Source: Pohlia nutans (Eukaryota; Streptophyta; Bryopsida; Bryales; Mniaceae). From it: DNA of 64,000 nucleotides. The stretch spans positions 16,758,113 to 16,822,112 of the forward strand of contig CM040092.1 in assembly GCA_022496805.1 (NCBI GenBank). The letters are read 5' to 3'. The notes beneath the pieces are model-generated. The model ran no database searches. It was not told the origin of the DNA and worked only from the letters and a program-made list of their open reading frames with translations. This document shows, piece after piece, positions 21,974 through 31,679 of this stretch (its first letter is position 1; each line of letters starts with the position of its first letter). The position numbers were made by a program, and so were the translations under genes.

Positions 21974-22524
21974 TTAACCCCTAAGTGACCGAACGACCAT
22001 TTTATGGTCGCTGCCTTCTTTTTTATACGAGCTGTCCAAAATGAAAAATATTTTTTATAAAAAAATAAAATAAAAACTCAAATTGGAAATCAAATCTACT
22101 TTCCAATCCAATTTGAATCATGTCAATTTGAATTAAACTCCGCCGAGGAGAATTTTTCAAAGACAAAGACCTCAACATTGTCCTAGTGTTGTAAAATTTA
22201 CTATTTGGGGAAACTAATGATGTTCTCTCCCTTGAAATTTTTATATTTTTTAATATTTTTTAGACTAGAATGTTTAGTTTTAACCAATCATACCAAATTT
22301 CAAAAATATAAATTGTAATTTTGGTGAATATTCAACGGTAAAAGCTTCTAAATTTATTAAATGAATATTCAAAACATATTTTGAAAATTTGACTATACAG
22401 ATAATTACTAGACATCATGCTTCTCATTTTCTCTTTTGGACCAAAACTTCATCAAAGTTGTAAAAATAACATTTTAAAACACATCTAGGTTTTGCCCATA
22501 CACTCTTTGTCGTTTAGGGATTAA
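21974..22524 (+). mobile_element. TTAA-flanked element, family A (copy A3)
   Basis: This 551-bp element starts TTAACCCCTAAGTGACC and ends TCGTTTAGGGATTAA. The left-end palindrome CGACCATTTTATGGTCG is intact (21990-22006). The interior matches A1, A6 and A7, for example CAAAGACAAAGACCTCAA and TTTGGACCAAAACTTCATC. Confidence 0.8.
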
Positions 22525-22538
22525 GGTAAATGCTCGCT

Positions 22539-23096
22539 TTAACCCTTTGACGCACCACCATCCATATAATGAACGACGAACAAATTGCAACCTTTCTCAA
22601 CACTACATCCCGTACATTTTTTCATCCATCCAAATTTCTCTTGGTTCTTGTCCTAGTTGACTATCATTTGTACAGTATGGATCTTCAAAATAAGATGTTG
22701 TGATTTTTTGAAAAACAACACAATTGATTTATGTCGAGTTTCATTCTTAGTTCAAAAAGTGAGACTTTGAACATGATTTTCCAAAATAAGTAGAATTGAA
22801 TGATGGAAACCATACCATCTTGTAGTGCATGTTATTCCAATTTCAATACAATATTTTCTAAAAAAATCGTGTTAATCTAGTATTTTTAAATGAATTTCAA
22901 GAAAAACCTTGCAAAATTAATTACAATTTATTAATTAAAAAAACATGATAAATCCAACCGTACATATGTGATCTTCACATTGACATTTTCAACATTTACA
23001 ACTTAGCTTTTTACATCAACTCCATTTTTGTTTTTCATCAAACATTTTATAATGCATCTTCAAAAGCAGTGTTGAATTGGGACGTTAAAGGGTTAA
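22539..23096 (+). mobile_element. TTAA-flanked element, family D (copy D2)
   Basis: This 558-bp element has ends TTAACCCTTTGACGCAC and GGACGTTAAAGGGTTAA. It matches D1 along its length, including TCTCTTGGTTCTTGTCCTAG. It lies 14 bp after A3. Confidence 0.8.
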
Positions 23097-24046
23097 GGTA
23101 TAGTTACCTTACTACATGTACTGTTCCGTAGTTCTTAGAAAAGCAAAAAAGCCAGAAAGCAGAAGAAAGCTGACAACTTGGCCTCAATCTGCGCAGGAAA
23201 ATGCAAAATTCAGATACGTGAAGACGGACCGAGAGTGGCTTGCCATCTTCCATGTTGATGAGAATTAATGTGGGTAGAAGAAAAGTCGGGCTCGCATGGT
23301 TACCAATGACCCTCCTTGAGTTGCCTCTTGGATCGATAAATCTACCCTCGAAGATTTCCCCGACACAAACATCTAGTTAATGAAGTAAAAAATGAAAGGG
23401 ACAAGTCTACAACCTCACTGGCGGGCTTCCACGGTCCAATTCCATCAATTTCATCTGCTCAGATTTACTTGTCCTGCTCAGATTTATGGCTTTCAATGGC
23501 GTGAGTAAATAAAATTTAATGCTGAATTCAACGGGTGACCATATCCATCAATTGGAACCTCCATAATATCACACTCCATATTATTGCCCCATTCACTGTT
23601 CGGGAAGCTTTTTGAGGCAACCAGTCAATGTCCTTTATTTTCCAAAAGCAACCGGTTTTTAAAGATTATATCCTGTATATTTCGTCTCTGAATACTAAAT
23701 ATAATTATTTTTTAGTCATTTAGTTTGGTGGTTTGCCTCTATTCTTGAAAATCAACCAGCCATTTCCAAAAATTAATCGGTTGACTTGTAACTGACTGTC
23801 AGTTCTTCCCAGGCCCTGGCCCCATTCATGGTAAAATCACTTTGTGCAGAGAAGGACGTCGGTTTTTACAGAAGGACTTCAGTGTGAGGACGGACCCGAG
23901 ATGGTAGTTAATGTGGAGATGATTCAGTCTGAGCTCCCTGGGTGGTTATAAAGGATTCAATTTGACTTGCTTGTAGGCTGACACGTAAAAGGCCTGCTCT
24001 CAGGCCCCGTCCCATAGTCGCCTTTGTTTGGCAGAAGCGCTAATAA
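23097..24046. other. No gene recognised
   Basis: This is mixed-composition DNA with no long ORF. The phrase CTGCTCAGATTTA is repeated near 23455 and 23476. Short minus ORFs from 23957 run into the adjacent CACTA element. Confidence 0.4.
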
Positions 24047-24154
24047 CACTAGTAGAAAAGGTGGCAGTGTCGAGGGAGATGTCCAGGCAAGTAGTTCCCA
24101 ATTCCACGCATGCATAGTGATTTTGCCTGGGGAGCGCCACATTTTCTAATTGTG
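24047..24154. mobile_element. CACTA-type MITE with TAA target duplication
   Basis: The ends are CACTAGTAGAAAAGGTGG and CCACATTTTCTAATTGTG, flanked by TAA on both sides (24044-24046 and 24155-24157). The interior is related to the elements near 38315-38557. CACTA terminus plus 3-bp duplication is diagnostic of the CACTA/EnSpm group. Confidence 0.8.
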
Positions 24155-24195
24155 TAAGCAAAAGCTGGAAGTACTTCTAGCCAAGACGGGTACAG

Positions 24196-24379
24196 CGAAA
24201 TCACCATATATTGCAGGTCCGTGAATGGCGTGGGTACATTCATCCATTTAAACACATTTTCATCCATATTGACAAAAAATCATCCAACTTGGATGAATTT
24301 TACCCACAACATTTTGATTTTAAAAAAAATTAGTAAAGCCTCTCGTAAATACCATTGGCCACAATATATGGTGATTTCG
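24196..24379. repeat. Foldback element with 18-bp perfect arms
   Basis: CGAAATCACCATATATTG (24196-24213) has its exact complement at 24362-24379. The interior is unrelated to other elements here. The ORF at 24221-24583 overlaps it and is not convincing. Confidence 0.65.
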
Positions 24380-24783
24380 GTTAGTTTTCCATGGGGATAT
24401 GCAACTTCAAAAAGTTCTTCCTTCGTCGATTTCCATGTGACATGGAGTTTTAATCCTCAGAGCATCTGCACCCTTCTCCCTCAATTCACCCCTAGACCAC
24501 TAACACCACATCCAAAATTTGGTGTCACAGCTTGTCGTCTCCACACCCTTGAACCATTATGTGTCCCTCTATATAGTCCGTGAATCCATCGCAATCACAT
24601 AATCATTGTTGTCCATCAATCTAGGATAAAGTATCTTCCTTAACCCCTAAATACTTAAACGACCATTTCATGATTGCTCCCCGAATCTAACGGGCTACCC
24701 GGAACAAAAAATTATATGTTTTTGAAAAAATAAAAAATACTTAAAAATACTACATCAAGTCTACTTTATAAACTAGTCGCAAG

Positions 24784-25637
24784 TTAACTTGGGCCGAGGC
24801 GACCCAAAAGTGGTCGTTCCAAAAATAGAAAGTGTTGTAAAATGAGCTAGGAGTGTCCAAATTGAGTGTTTCTTGGGCCTAACCTATTTAGAATCAAATT
24901 TCCTGTAAGATTATGTCATTGGATCACTAAAAATGTGTTCACAAAAATTCAAAAAAAATAAGGAACGTTGGGTGGTGTAGATGTTGGAACAATCTACAAA
25001 AGTATCAAATTTGTAAATGTATGAAAAAATGCATGATAAAGTATATATTTTGTATAGACGTACAAAAATAGATTATAAATTATGAATTTTAAATTGAATG
25101 TATGCAAATGGATTCCTAAAATTCATCATATACAATTATATATATAATATCTAACTAATAAACTTCCAAAATTCAAAACAAATACAAAATTAATTATCTA
25201 TCTTTGATTTTTGGTATGATTGGCTAAAAGCACAAGGTTAATAAGATGCTTAAATACCCATTGGAATTTGTTTCAATTAAACTATTAATTCTATACTATT
25301 CTTACGCAATGTCGTTTAAATTGACATTTTGACAAATTATAAACTCTAAATCTTGGCAACTTCTATCCATGTGATGAACATTTTTACTTTTAAGTAATAA
25401 TAATTTAATTCAACATAAAATATTGAATAATGTATTTTTTATAAATATTCAAAGTTTTTCTTTTAAAATTTATTTATAAAAAATCTAAATATTTTTGATG
25501 ATATTCAACCATATAGATGAAATTTAGAGATTACACATCACAACTTTCATATTTTACAAACTTCAAAAAATTCATATATAACACATATTATAACACATTT
25601 AGTTTGTAGCAAAAACCCTCAGGAACTTAAGGGTTAA
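24784..25637 (+). mobile_element. TTAA-flanked element, family F (copy F1), nested in A4
   Basis: This 854-bp element begins TTAACTTGGGCCGAGGCG and ends GAACTTAAGGGTTAA. The TTAA at both ends matches a single TTAA in A5 (GAGTTAAACTCC). The palindrome-like CGACCCAAAAGTGGTCG lies at the left end. The inverted full-length copy F2 is at 44798-45654. No ORF is conserved between the two copies. Confidence 0.85.
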
Positions 25638-25983
25638 ACTCCATCAGGGAGAATTTTTCGAAGTGGATCACCTCAACATTGTCTTAGCGTTATTAAATTT
25701 GCTATTTGGGGAAGGTGAATGATGTTCCCTCTATCATTTCTTTTGTTCTTTTGAAGTTTACAATAGATAAACTAACTTTAACCAATCATGATAAACTTTA
25801 AACTATGATTTATACAAATTTTCAAAGGGGTTAATGTTGTTAAATTCATTAAGAAAACAACTAGATTTATTCTGAAAGTTTGACCGTACGGATAATTTGT
25901 AGAGATGATGCCCTACATTTTGTCTATTGAACCAAACTTCATTAAACATATGGAAGGTGCAGATAGATAGATAGAAATTCCGA

Positions 25984-25997
25984 GCCTCTTTCGAGGC
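25984..25997 (-). other. LINE 3'-end stem-loop
   Basis: On the minus strand GCCTC-GAAA-GAGGC forms a 5-bp stem with a GAAA tetraloop, about 10 nt before the (TATC)n tail. Such 3' hairpins are bound by the reverse transcriptase in several LINE families. The role here is inferred. Confidence 0.5.
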
Positions 25998-26205
25998 CGG
26001 CGTGAATAGAGTGTCTGTTCGTTTTGACAATGAGCCAGTGCCCACCGGACAAAGGGCCATTGGTGCAAGACTACTCTCTCCTTTCGAGGATAGACACTGT
26101 AGTGACCAGTGACAAATAATTGTAACCAACAATACTTTTCAATGAGTGCTTAAATCTAATTTGGGTATAATTTTGGAATTAATTTTGTTGTTGGTCACCA
26201 AGTCA

Positions 26206-26440
26206 TGGTTCCTAGGTTGGTTGGTGAAGGGCGTTTGTATTACAATTATATGGTCCGGGTTCGATTCCTGTTGAGTCCGTCTGAGCAGTAATGTGATATA
26301 GATGACTTGGAGCTGCTAGTGAGTTATCATAGGCAGGAAAGTTGTACCAAACAATCGGCCCCGTCCCATCTTCCTGAGACAAATGCTTACGTTGAGCTAT
26401 ACAGAAAAAATACAAAAAGAAATAAGTAGTGGTCGTAACC
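26206..26440 (+). mobile_element. tRNA-derived SINE-like segment inside the LINE 3' region
   Basis: On the plus strand an A-box-like TAGGTTGGTTGG (26213-26224) is followed 34 nt later by a perfect B box, GGTTCGATTCC (26258-26268), spaced as in a tRNA. The segment continues to an A-rich end near 26410-26425. No clear target duplication was seen. It may be a nested SINE or a fused tRNA-like module. Confidence 0.5.
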
Positions 26441-26471
26441 ATTGCCCCCTTTTCTTGCTGATTTGTTCTAT

Positions 26472-28530
26472 TTAATATTTTATTGGTAGTGGTTGGTTAT
26501 TTTCTATTTTTCTTTTGTGTAGTATAATTGAGCCGGCATGATGTATAGTGACGGTGTTTATTTCTTTGAATGTGTGTTTAATAGAGGTTTCTGGTAGTTT
26601 GAATTTTGTTTCAAGGAGTTTCATTGAAGGGGCATGTGTTGTTCCTCTGGCTCCTGCTATGATGACTATAAGTGGGTCTACTTTCCAACCATGGTTAGTG
26701 ATGCTATTTGTTAGTGGTTGGTATTTTTGGATTTTGTTTTCTATTGTTTCTTGTCGAAATCTGTCGTTACAGTATGTAAATTCAAGAAATTGTATTATGA
26801 AATTGTCGTCTAGGTTTGGTGGTGGGTTATTATTGTATAGAAGTCCTTTGACACATAGAATGTCTGGTTTAAATCTAGCGTTGCAGTGGCATCTTTGACG
26901 TCCACATGTACAAGGCAGGAGCCATGAGGGTATTGTGTTTTCTTGTGGATTATTGTTAAATGTTCATGCGTTCATGAGGGTGTAACATCTAGATTTTGTG
27001 TTGATAGGATTAGTTTTCTTAATTCCCATACTGCTTTGTTGTGTCTTTTAACTCTGATAGCGTGTATGTGATAGTGGTTACATTTTAAGAGTACATGTAA
27101 CCATGTGTCTGCGTCATTGGAGTTGCAGATGGGGCATGTGATTGAAGGGAATATTTCTCTACCAAAGAATAGTTGTTTTCTGGCATTTCCCATATATTGG
27201 CCAGTGCGAAATGTTAATAGGCTTATTTTTTGTGAGTCCGTGATTGCTGGGTCGGACCAAAATGTATTAGATAGTTTATTATCTATATCTGGGTTCATTG
27301 TCCATTTGCAAATGTTGGGAAAACGTATTGCCATTAGTTCTAGGTTATTATCACGGTCATATTCGGTTATGTATGTTTCGAGACATCTGACAGGACCTTT
27401 GTTAGGCCATTTTTTGGGTCCTGGCCATGTGTCTTTTGAAAGTAATATGGTGTGGTATGTGAAAATTCGTATGTTTTTGTAGCAAAGTAGTATTTCTTTC
27501 TGGCACCATCTTCTGCAAGTTTGTCTGCTTGTTCATTACCGTTAATGTTGGCATGTACTTTTACTTTGTAGAATGTAGTGGGTTGTGTACGAGTTTTTAG
27601 CATTTCTAGCATAGATGTTAAAATAGCTTTGTCGGCATGGTTGTTGTGTAGGGTTGGGTGTTTAAGTTGTGTGTTGAGGTTATATAGACAATTGAGGCAG
27701 TCAGTGAATATATGTGCAGGTTCATTTGGGTATCTAGTAGTAATTAGTCTAAGTGTTTTATGTATAGCCATGAGTTCGGCTCTAAAACTGGTTTGTAGGC
27801 CGGATAGTCGTTTTGATATTTGTATTTTGGCTTTTGTCGGGTTGTATATTCCATAGCCAGCTTTTTCTTTCTTCTAATGTCCATCAATATTTTGTTCAGG
27901 GGGTTTAAAGGATCCATCAGTATAGTAGCTATGTTGCGGTTGGAATTTTAATACAGTGTTTATTTCAAAGTTTGGTAGTGGTGGTATGTTTGTGGTGGTT
28001 GGGTTGATGTGGGGCAGGTATACGAGGCTTTTCCACTTTTTGTTTTTATTAACCGGTGTGCTCGGGGGAGTGAGTGGGGCATTTTGTATATGATATTGTG
28101 CAATTTGCAAGTTTTCGATTGTCGTTTTAATCATGTTTATTTGGTTGAGTGTGCCAACATTGTGGTTTTGGTGGTGAATGCACAGGACGTGTATAGCGAG
28201 TGGTTTTGTTTTTGGTTTATGAAGTTCTGGGGGGATTGTTGGTTCGTCATATGTGATGGTATCTGCTGCAAAGTGGGCAATTACATGTGTGTCTGGGAAC
28301 GGTCCAATGTGTGGGGAGAAGTTTTGGTACCAGTTAGTGTTTGGTATTACTAGTATAGTGATAGTACTTGGATCATTTTTGGCTGCTAATCATGCCCAAT
28401 GTATTGCTTGTTGGGCCATTTCTTGATTATGTGGGTGGGCATAACCAATTCCTTTCCATTTGTATTGGAGGGCAGTACCAAGTGATCCAAAAAATTTGTC
28501 TCTTGCAAATGGGGAGAAGAATTATGAAAT
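26472..28530 (-). pseudogene. LINE ORF relic: MTase-like region, RNase H, CCHC-RLE endonuclease
   Basis: Read 5' to 3' on the minus strand. A region with FFGSLGTALQYKW, then YAHPHNQEM and STITILVIPNTNWY (about 28510-28190) resembles PCIF1-type adenine methyltransferases, weakly. RNase H follows with YTDGSF (about 27905), AELMAIH, FTDCLNCL and VHANINGNEQADKL. Then comes a zinc region, CPICNSNDADTWLHVLLKC, with KRHN downstream (about 27160-27040). The end is CTCGRQRCHCNARFKPDIL and FLEFTYCNDRF (about 26900-26790), the CCHC/RHN/KPDI signature of restriction-like endonucleases in LINEs. The frame is broken by TGA near 28390, TAG at 27874 and frameshifts near 27430 and 26960. It is a dead copy. 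Order and motifs are seen; the MTase call is tentative. Confidence 0.75.
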
Positions 28531-28700
28531 TAATGTGGAACATGTTATTGGTAAGGAGAAGTACGAGTGGGAGATGTTAAAAGCTGTAGTAATGGAGTCA
28601 AGGATGTTAGTTGGTAGAGTATGTTGTGTTGCTTTATGGAAGGTGCATATTATAACACATCTATGTTTTATCCAATACCCCTCGGGCTTTTAGGGGTTAA

Positions 28701-29203
28701 ACAACACTATAAAGGGACATATTGAGGTGTCACTATATCAAGCTCATATTCAATGGCTCTCTTGCCCTCCTTGAATATGCATGCTAGAATTTCATTCACT
28801 TTTCGTAGAATCTCGAGAATTTGATGGTAGGGTGGGCATGCTCTTAGAGGATGCCAATTTTCGTAAAATGGAGCTTCATGAGGGCTGTTGTGTTCTTTTA
28901 ATCTGCAGAGTTCTTTGATGCATTTAGGCTTAAAATTGCTCCACGATATTCTTTAATTAATAATATAAAAAAATCACCTCTCATTTTAAGGCATTTAAAG
29001 CAATTTTCAAGAAAGTGCAGGACAAACTTTAAGGTAAACTTTAAAGAATACTTCAAGGCAATTCACTTCTTATATAAGATGGTTTAGTGTTGATTTTAAG
29101 GTAGAAACAAAAAAATTAAGACAAGTTTTTTTCAGAATGGCCAAAACAATGAAGCAAACTATAAGGCAAATTGTAAAGCAAACAAAATTTTAAGGGAGAA
29201 TAA
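28701..29203. other. No gene recognised
   Basis: This is AT-rich spacer. A phrase like AAGGCAA/AAAGCAA recurs loosely from 29040 to 29190 without a regular period. Confidence 0.4.
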
Positions 29204-29551
29204 AGGCTGCTTCATACTATGGCCGAAGGTCGAGAGGCCGTCGATTTCCACCAATCAAATTGCAAGAAAATAAGAATTCGGCCTCTTGACTTTTCACACT
29301 AAAAACCAAAGTCCAAAGGCCAAAATGCGTGCATGGCAACACTTTTTGACCAAGGCGACTCTCAAAGGAAGTTTGGGTCGGACAGGAATGAAAACCTAAA
29401 CTATGGTCGAGAGGCCGTCGATTTCTTTTCATAAAAAAACAAAACTATATTTCATTGCCTATTCTCAGCCCATTTCTTTGGACTCTCAACAAAGTTTGGC
29501 CACTTAATTCCACGGCCTCTCAACTTGGACGACCATAGTGTGAAGCGGTCC
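29204..29551. mobile_element. PIF/Harbinger-like MITE with TAA target duplication
   Basis: The ends are AGGCTGCTTCATACTATGG and CCATAGTGTGAAGCGGTCC, flanked by TAA (29201-29203 and 29552-29554). The 3-bp TAA duplication and the GC-rich terminus GGNCCGCTT fit PIF/Harbinger elements. A relative with the same terminus is at 39181-39714. The ORF at 29217-29432 lies inside and is spurious. Confidence 0.7.
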
Positions 29552-29570
29552 TAAGGCACTTGAAGGCAAA

Positions 29571-29728
29571 CACTAGTAGAAAAGTGGCATGTGGGCACCA
29601 ATGAATAGTGTCAGAGCGTGGTGCCCAAGGCCCATATTGGCACCAAGTTAGTGCCAATATGGGCATTGGATACCATGCTTTGACACTATCTATTCCTTGG
29701 TGTTCAAAGACCACTCTTTCTACTACTG
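29571..29728. mobile_element. CACTA-type MITE with AAA target duplication
   Basis: The ends are CACTAGTAGAAAAGTGG and CCACTCTTTCTACTACTG, with AAA on both flanks. The interior is itself a long foldback (GCCCATATTGGCACC against GGTGCC-type complements), so the whole 158 bp can form a hairpin. Confidence 0.8.
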
Positions 29729-29731
29729 AAA

Positions 29732-30165
29732 AAGGGCCAAAAACAAAGTGATTTTCTAATAGTGAATCTTTAAGGTAGGTGTACAAATTTCCGTCCAGGT
29801 CCAAAAACCGCACCCTATGTTTCAGGCGCCAGTGCGTACATTTGAGGAACTTTTCATGTACCCCTATCAAACATTTTAGACTCTGAGGATTAGGGCACCC
29901 CTACGTCTCCAACTTCAAAATTTCATAAATAAATCGATAAAAATCTGATTCAAATTGAACCAGTCTCCCACGAGCTTTGCACATTTTTCTGAATTTTTCA
30001 TTTTTCTAAATTTTTATTATAACTTGTTGAACCTGAAATTTGGACGGAAATTGGTACACCTACCTTACTTTGTTTAATTATAGGGTCTTTCATTTAATTA
30101 ATAGCTTGTAAATGGATTTTTAATTCTTTTTTTATGATTCAACCATATAGGTGTAATGTGGGGGT
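29732..30165. other. No gene recognised
   Basis: Two near-complementary phrases, GTAGGTGTACAAATTTCCGT (about 29774) and CGGAAATTGGTACACCTACC (about 30045), suggest another inverted-repeat element of about 290 bp. The minus ORF at 29520-29870 crosses repeat boundaries. Confidence 0.45.
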
Positions 30166-30407
30166 TTTACCCCTGAAGGACCAAAGAAGCCTGCAATAGG
30201 CTTCATGTTTTTTTTGTTTAGTTTTTTTAAACAATTTTGAATTTCGTTTTGTTTGAATTTATTTATTGTTTGATTGATCAACACATTTAATGTTCTTTAC
30301 TAATTCCAATAATATAAAATTGGCCCCATCTAAGTTGTATTATTCACAATATAATCAATTGAATTTGTCATTTAAAAACCTTGAATCCTTGGTCCTTTAG
30401 GAATTAA
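30166..30407 (+). mobile_element. TTAA-type short element, family G (copy G3)
   Basis: The left end is degraded (TTTACCCCTGAAGGACC) and the right end GGTCCTTTAGGAATTAA is intact. The palindrome AAGCCTGCAATAGGCTT lies near the left end. The interior matches G1 and G2. Confidence 0.7.
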
Positions 30408-31364
30408 GCTAGAAAACTATATTTATGTTTCAGCAACAAAAATTATATTTTTCTTTAGCTTACAACACATTTAAAAAAAATCAAAATCAAGATGCAGTTA
30501 AAATCATTTTCCTTTTAACGCACTTAGCAAATTCCTCTAATCTTATGCAACCATGCCTTATGTATGATGTATTTTCACCCTATAGGAAATTTTATTTTTG
30601 CGGATATTGACGCAATAGGTTTTCTAATTCAAATTATAGATTTTTTTGCAATTGAATTTCTTTTTTTGATTGCTTAGTCCTTAAGGGGTTAACAATTGGA
30701 AATAGAAAAAATTGAATGAGTTTTTAAAATACATTTAAATTATTTTGAGTGAATATTGAATTTGACATATCTTTTAAAACTCTATAAAGTGAATGCAAAA
30801 GTTACCCAAATCACACCCCATTGATTGTCTATAATTGCTTCTAAAGTTCCATGCCCTTGAATTCATCAAGAATCTTCAAATACCATCCAAACAAATATCT
30901 TTTACATTTTGTAACATTCCGTTTTCTTTAAAGCATTTAGATGGTTGTAATTTCCAAATTGTCAATGAGGTTGGATCTAAAATAACATAGATAAACATCT
31001 CAAAAGACATTGGAGTGGTTGTGGCTTGGAAAAACAAGTATTGATAAGAAAATTTTAACAAATTTGAGAACTAGAAAAGTGTTGAAGCAATTTGATGAAT
31101 AACTTTGAAATTCGTTTGCTTACAAATGACAATTCTATTATGGTTATATTTATAAGATAATCACAATACATTGTATATGATAAAATCACAATACATTGTG
31201 TATCAACACTTTTGAATTTTATCCACATATGATCAATTGCATAAATCTCTCAATGAAAATGATTCAAACAATAATCCAAATTTTGTGAGTCATTGTATAA
31301 ACACTAATTTTGTGAGTTCGACAAATTTCTTATTCATGATGGCCGTAGACTTGAAATTCATTAT
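30408..31364. other. No gene recognised
   Basis: This is AT-rich DNA flanking the 3' side of the GSFRC gene. A lone element terminus, CCTTAAGGGGTTAAC, lies near 30681-30691. No domain-bearing ORF is visible. Confidence 0.4.
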
Positions 31365-31625
31365 CTATTTTTTTTTATCTTCTGTTGAAAATTGAGTTGG
31401 ATGTCCATTCCAACATGCGTCCTTGGATCGATGATGACGACAACGAAAAGAACCCGGGCGGTTTGTAGGTGCACACAAACAAAAAGATGTTGATTTTGTC
31501 CTAGTATAAGTTTTTTTCTTACTTTCTTCAATGCTTTGATCGCCAACACGATGCATTCGGCAACGAAAAGAGCCCTTATGGGTAGTTGGTGCGCATGAGC
31601 AATATTGAGCCATGGTTCTTGACAT
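31365..31625 (-). CDS. Small Cys/Arg-rich protein with two CxCAPTxxxGSFRCRxHR motifs
   Basis: This 86-aa single-exon ORF starts with an ATG at 31625 (MSRTMAQYCSC). A second ATG four codons in would give the form starting MAQ. The protein has an internal duplication: CSCAPTTHKGSFRCRMHR near residues 9-26 and CLCAPTNRPGSFRCRHHR near residues 48-65. They are joined by a Lys/Ser/Thr-rich linker, and the C-terminus is charged. The C-x-C-A-P-T plus GSFRC motif is, from memory, widespread in plant proteins of unknown function, usually once per protein. The four Cys and paired His suggest metal binding, but this is inference. A TATA box lies about 50 bp upstream. Intact length, start context and promoter support a real gene. 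Confidence 0.7.
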   Translation of the reverse strand: MSRTMAQYCSCAPTTHKGSFRCRMHRVGDQSIEESKKKTYTRTKSTSFCLCAPTNRPGSFRCRHHRSKDACWNGHPTQFSTEDKKK

Positions 31626-31670
31626 AAAGAATAAATTTGAGCAATCTTGTGTATTTAGTGTGAGGAATAT

Positions 31671-31679
31671 TTATATATA
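31671..31679 (-). promoter_or_regulatory. TATA box of the GSFRC gene
   Basis: On the minus strand TATATATAA lies 46-54 bp upstream of the ATG at 31625. This leaves a short A-rich leader of roughly 15-25 nt. Confidence 0.5.

Larger units (their letters stand above)
25962..28634 (-). mobile_element. 5'-truncated non-LTR retrotransposon (RLE-type LINE)
   Basis: This 2673-bp insert is flanked by a perfect 13-bp duplication, TATGGAAGGTGCA (25949-25961 and 28635-28647), inside element A4. On the minus strand it runs from a truncated coding region at the right to a (TATC)n tail at the left (25962-25973). The coding part has RNase H and a CCHC/RHN/KPDI restriction-like endonuclease. No reverse transcriptase motif remains, so the 5' part was lost on insertion. 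The 3' non-coding part also holds a tRNA-like segment (26206-26440). Confidence 0.9.
24640..28700 (+). mobile_element. TTAA element family A (copy A4), interrupted twice
   Basis: The head TTAACCCCTAAATAC lies at 24640 and the tail CTTTTAGGGGTTAA ends at 28700. The body is in three pieces (about 24640-24787, 25634-25961 and 28635-28700) that match continuous copy A5 (36050-36597). It was interrupted by a second TTAA element at 24784-25637 and by a LINE at 25962-28634. The insertion order follows from the split pieces: A4 is older than both guests. Confidence 0.85.

Noticed and set aside
24221..24583. 120-aa plus-strand ORF
   Set aside because: It overlaps a foldback element and has no domain, promoter or homologous copy with the frame kept.
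26206..26280. Functional tRNA gene
   Set aside because: The A and B boxes are present, but no full cloverleaf with a 7-bp acceptor stem could be drawn, and it lies in repeat DNA.
26548..26898. 116-aa plus-strand ORF in the LINE
   Set aside because: It is the antisense shadow of the KPDI endonuclease region, which reads coherently on the minus strand.
28009..28693. Plus-strand ORFs of 70-114 aa
   Set aside because: They are antisense to the methyltransferase-like and linker parts of the LINE ORF.
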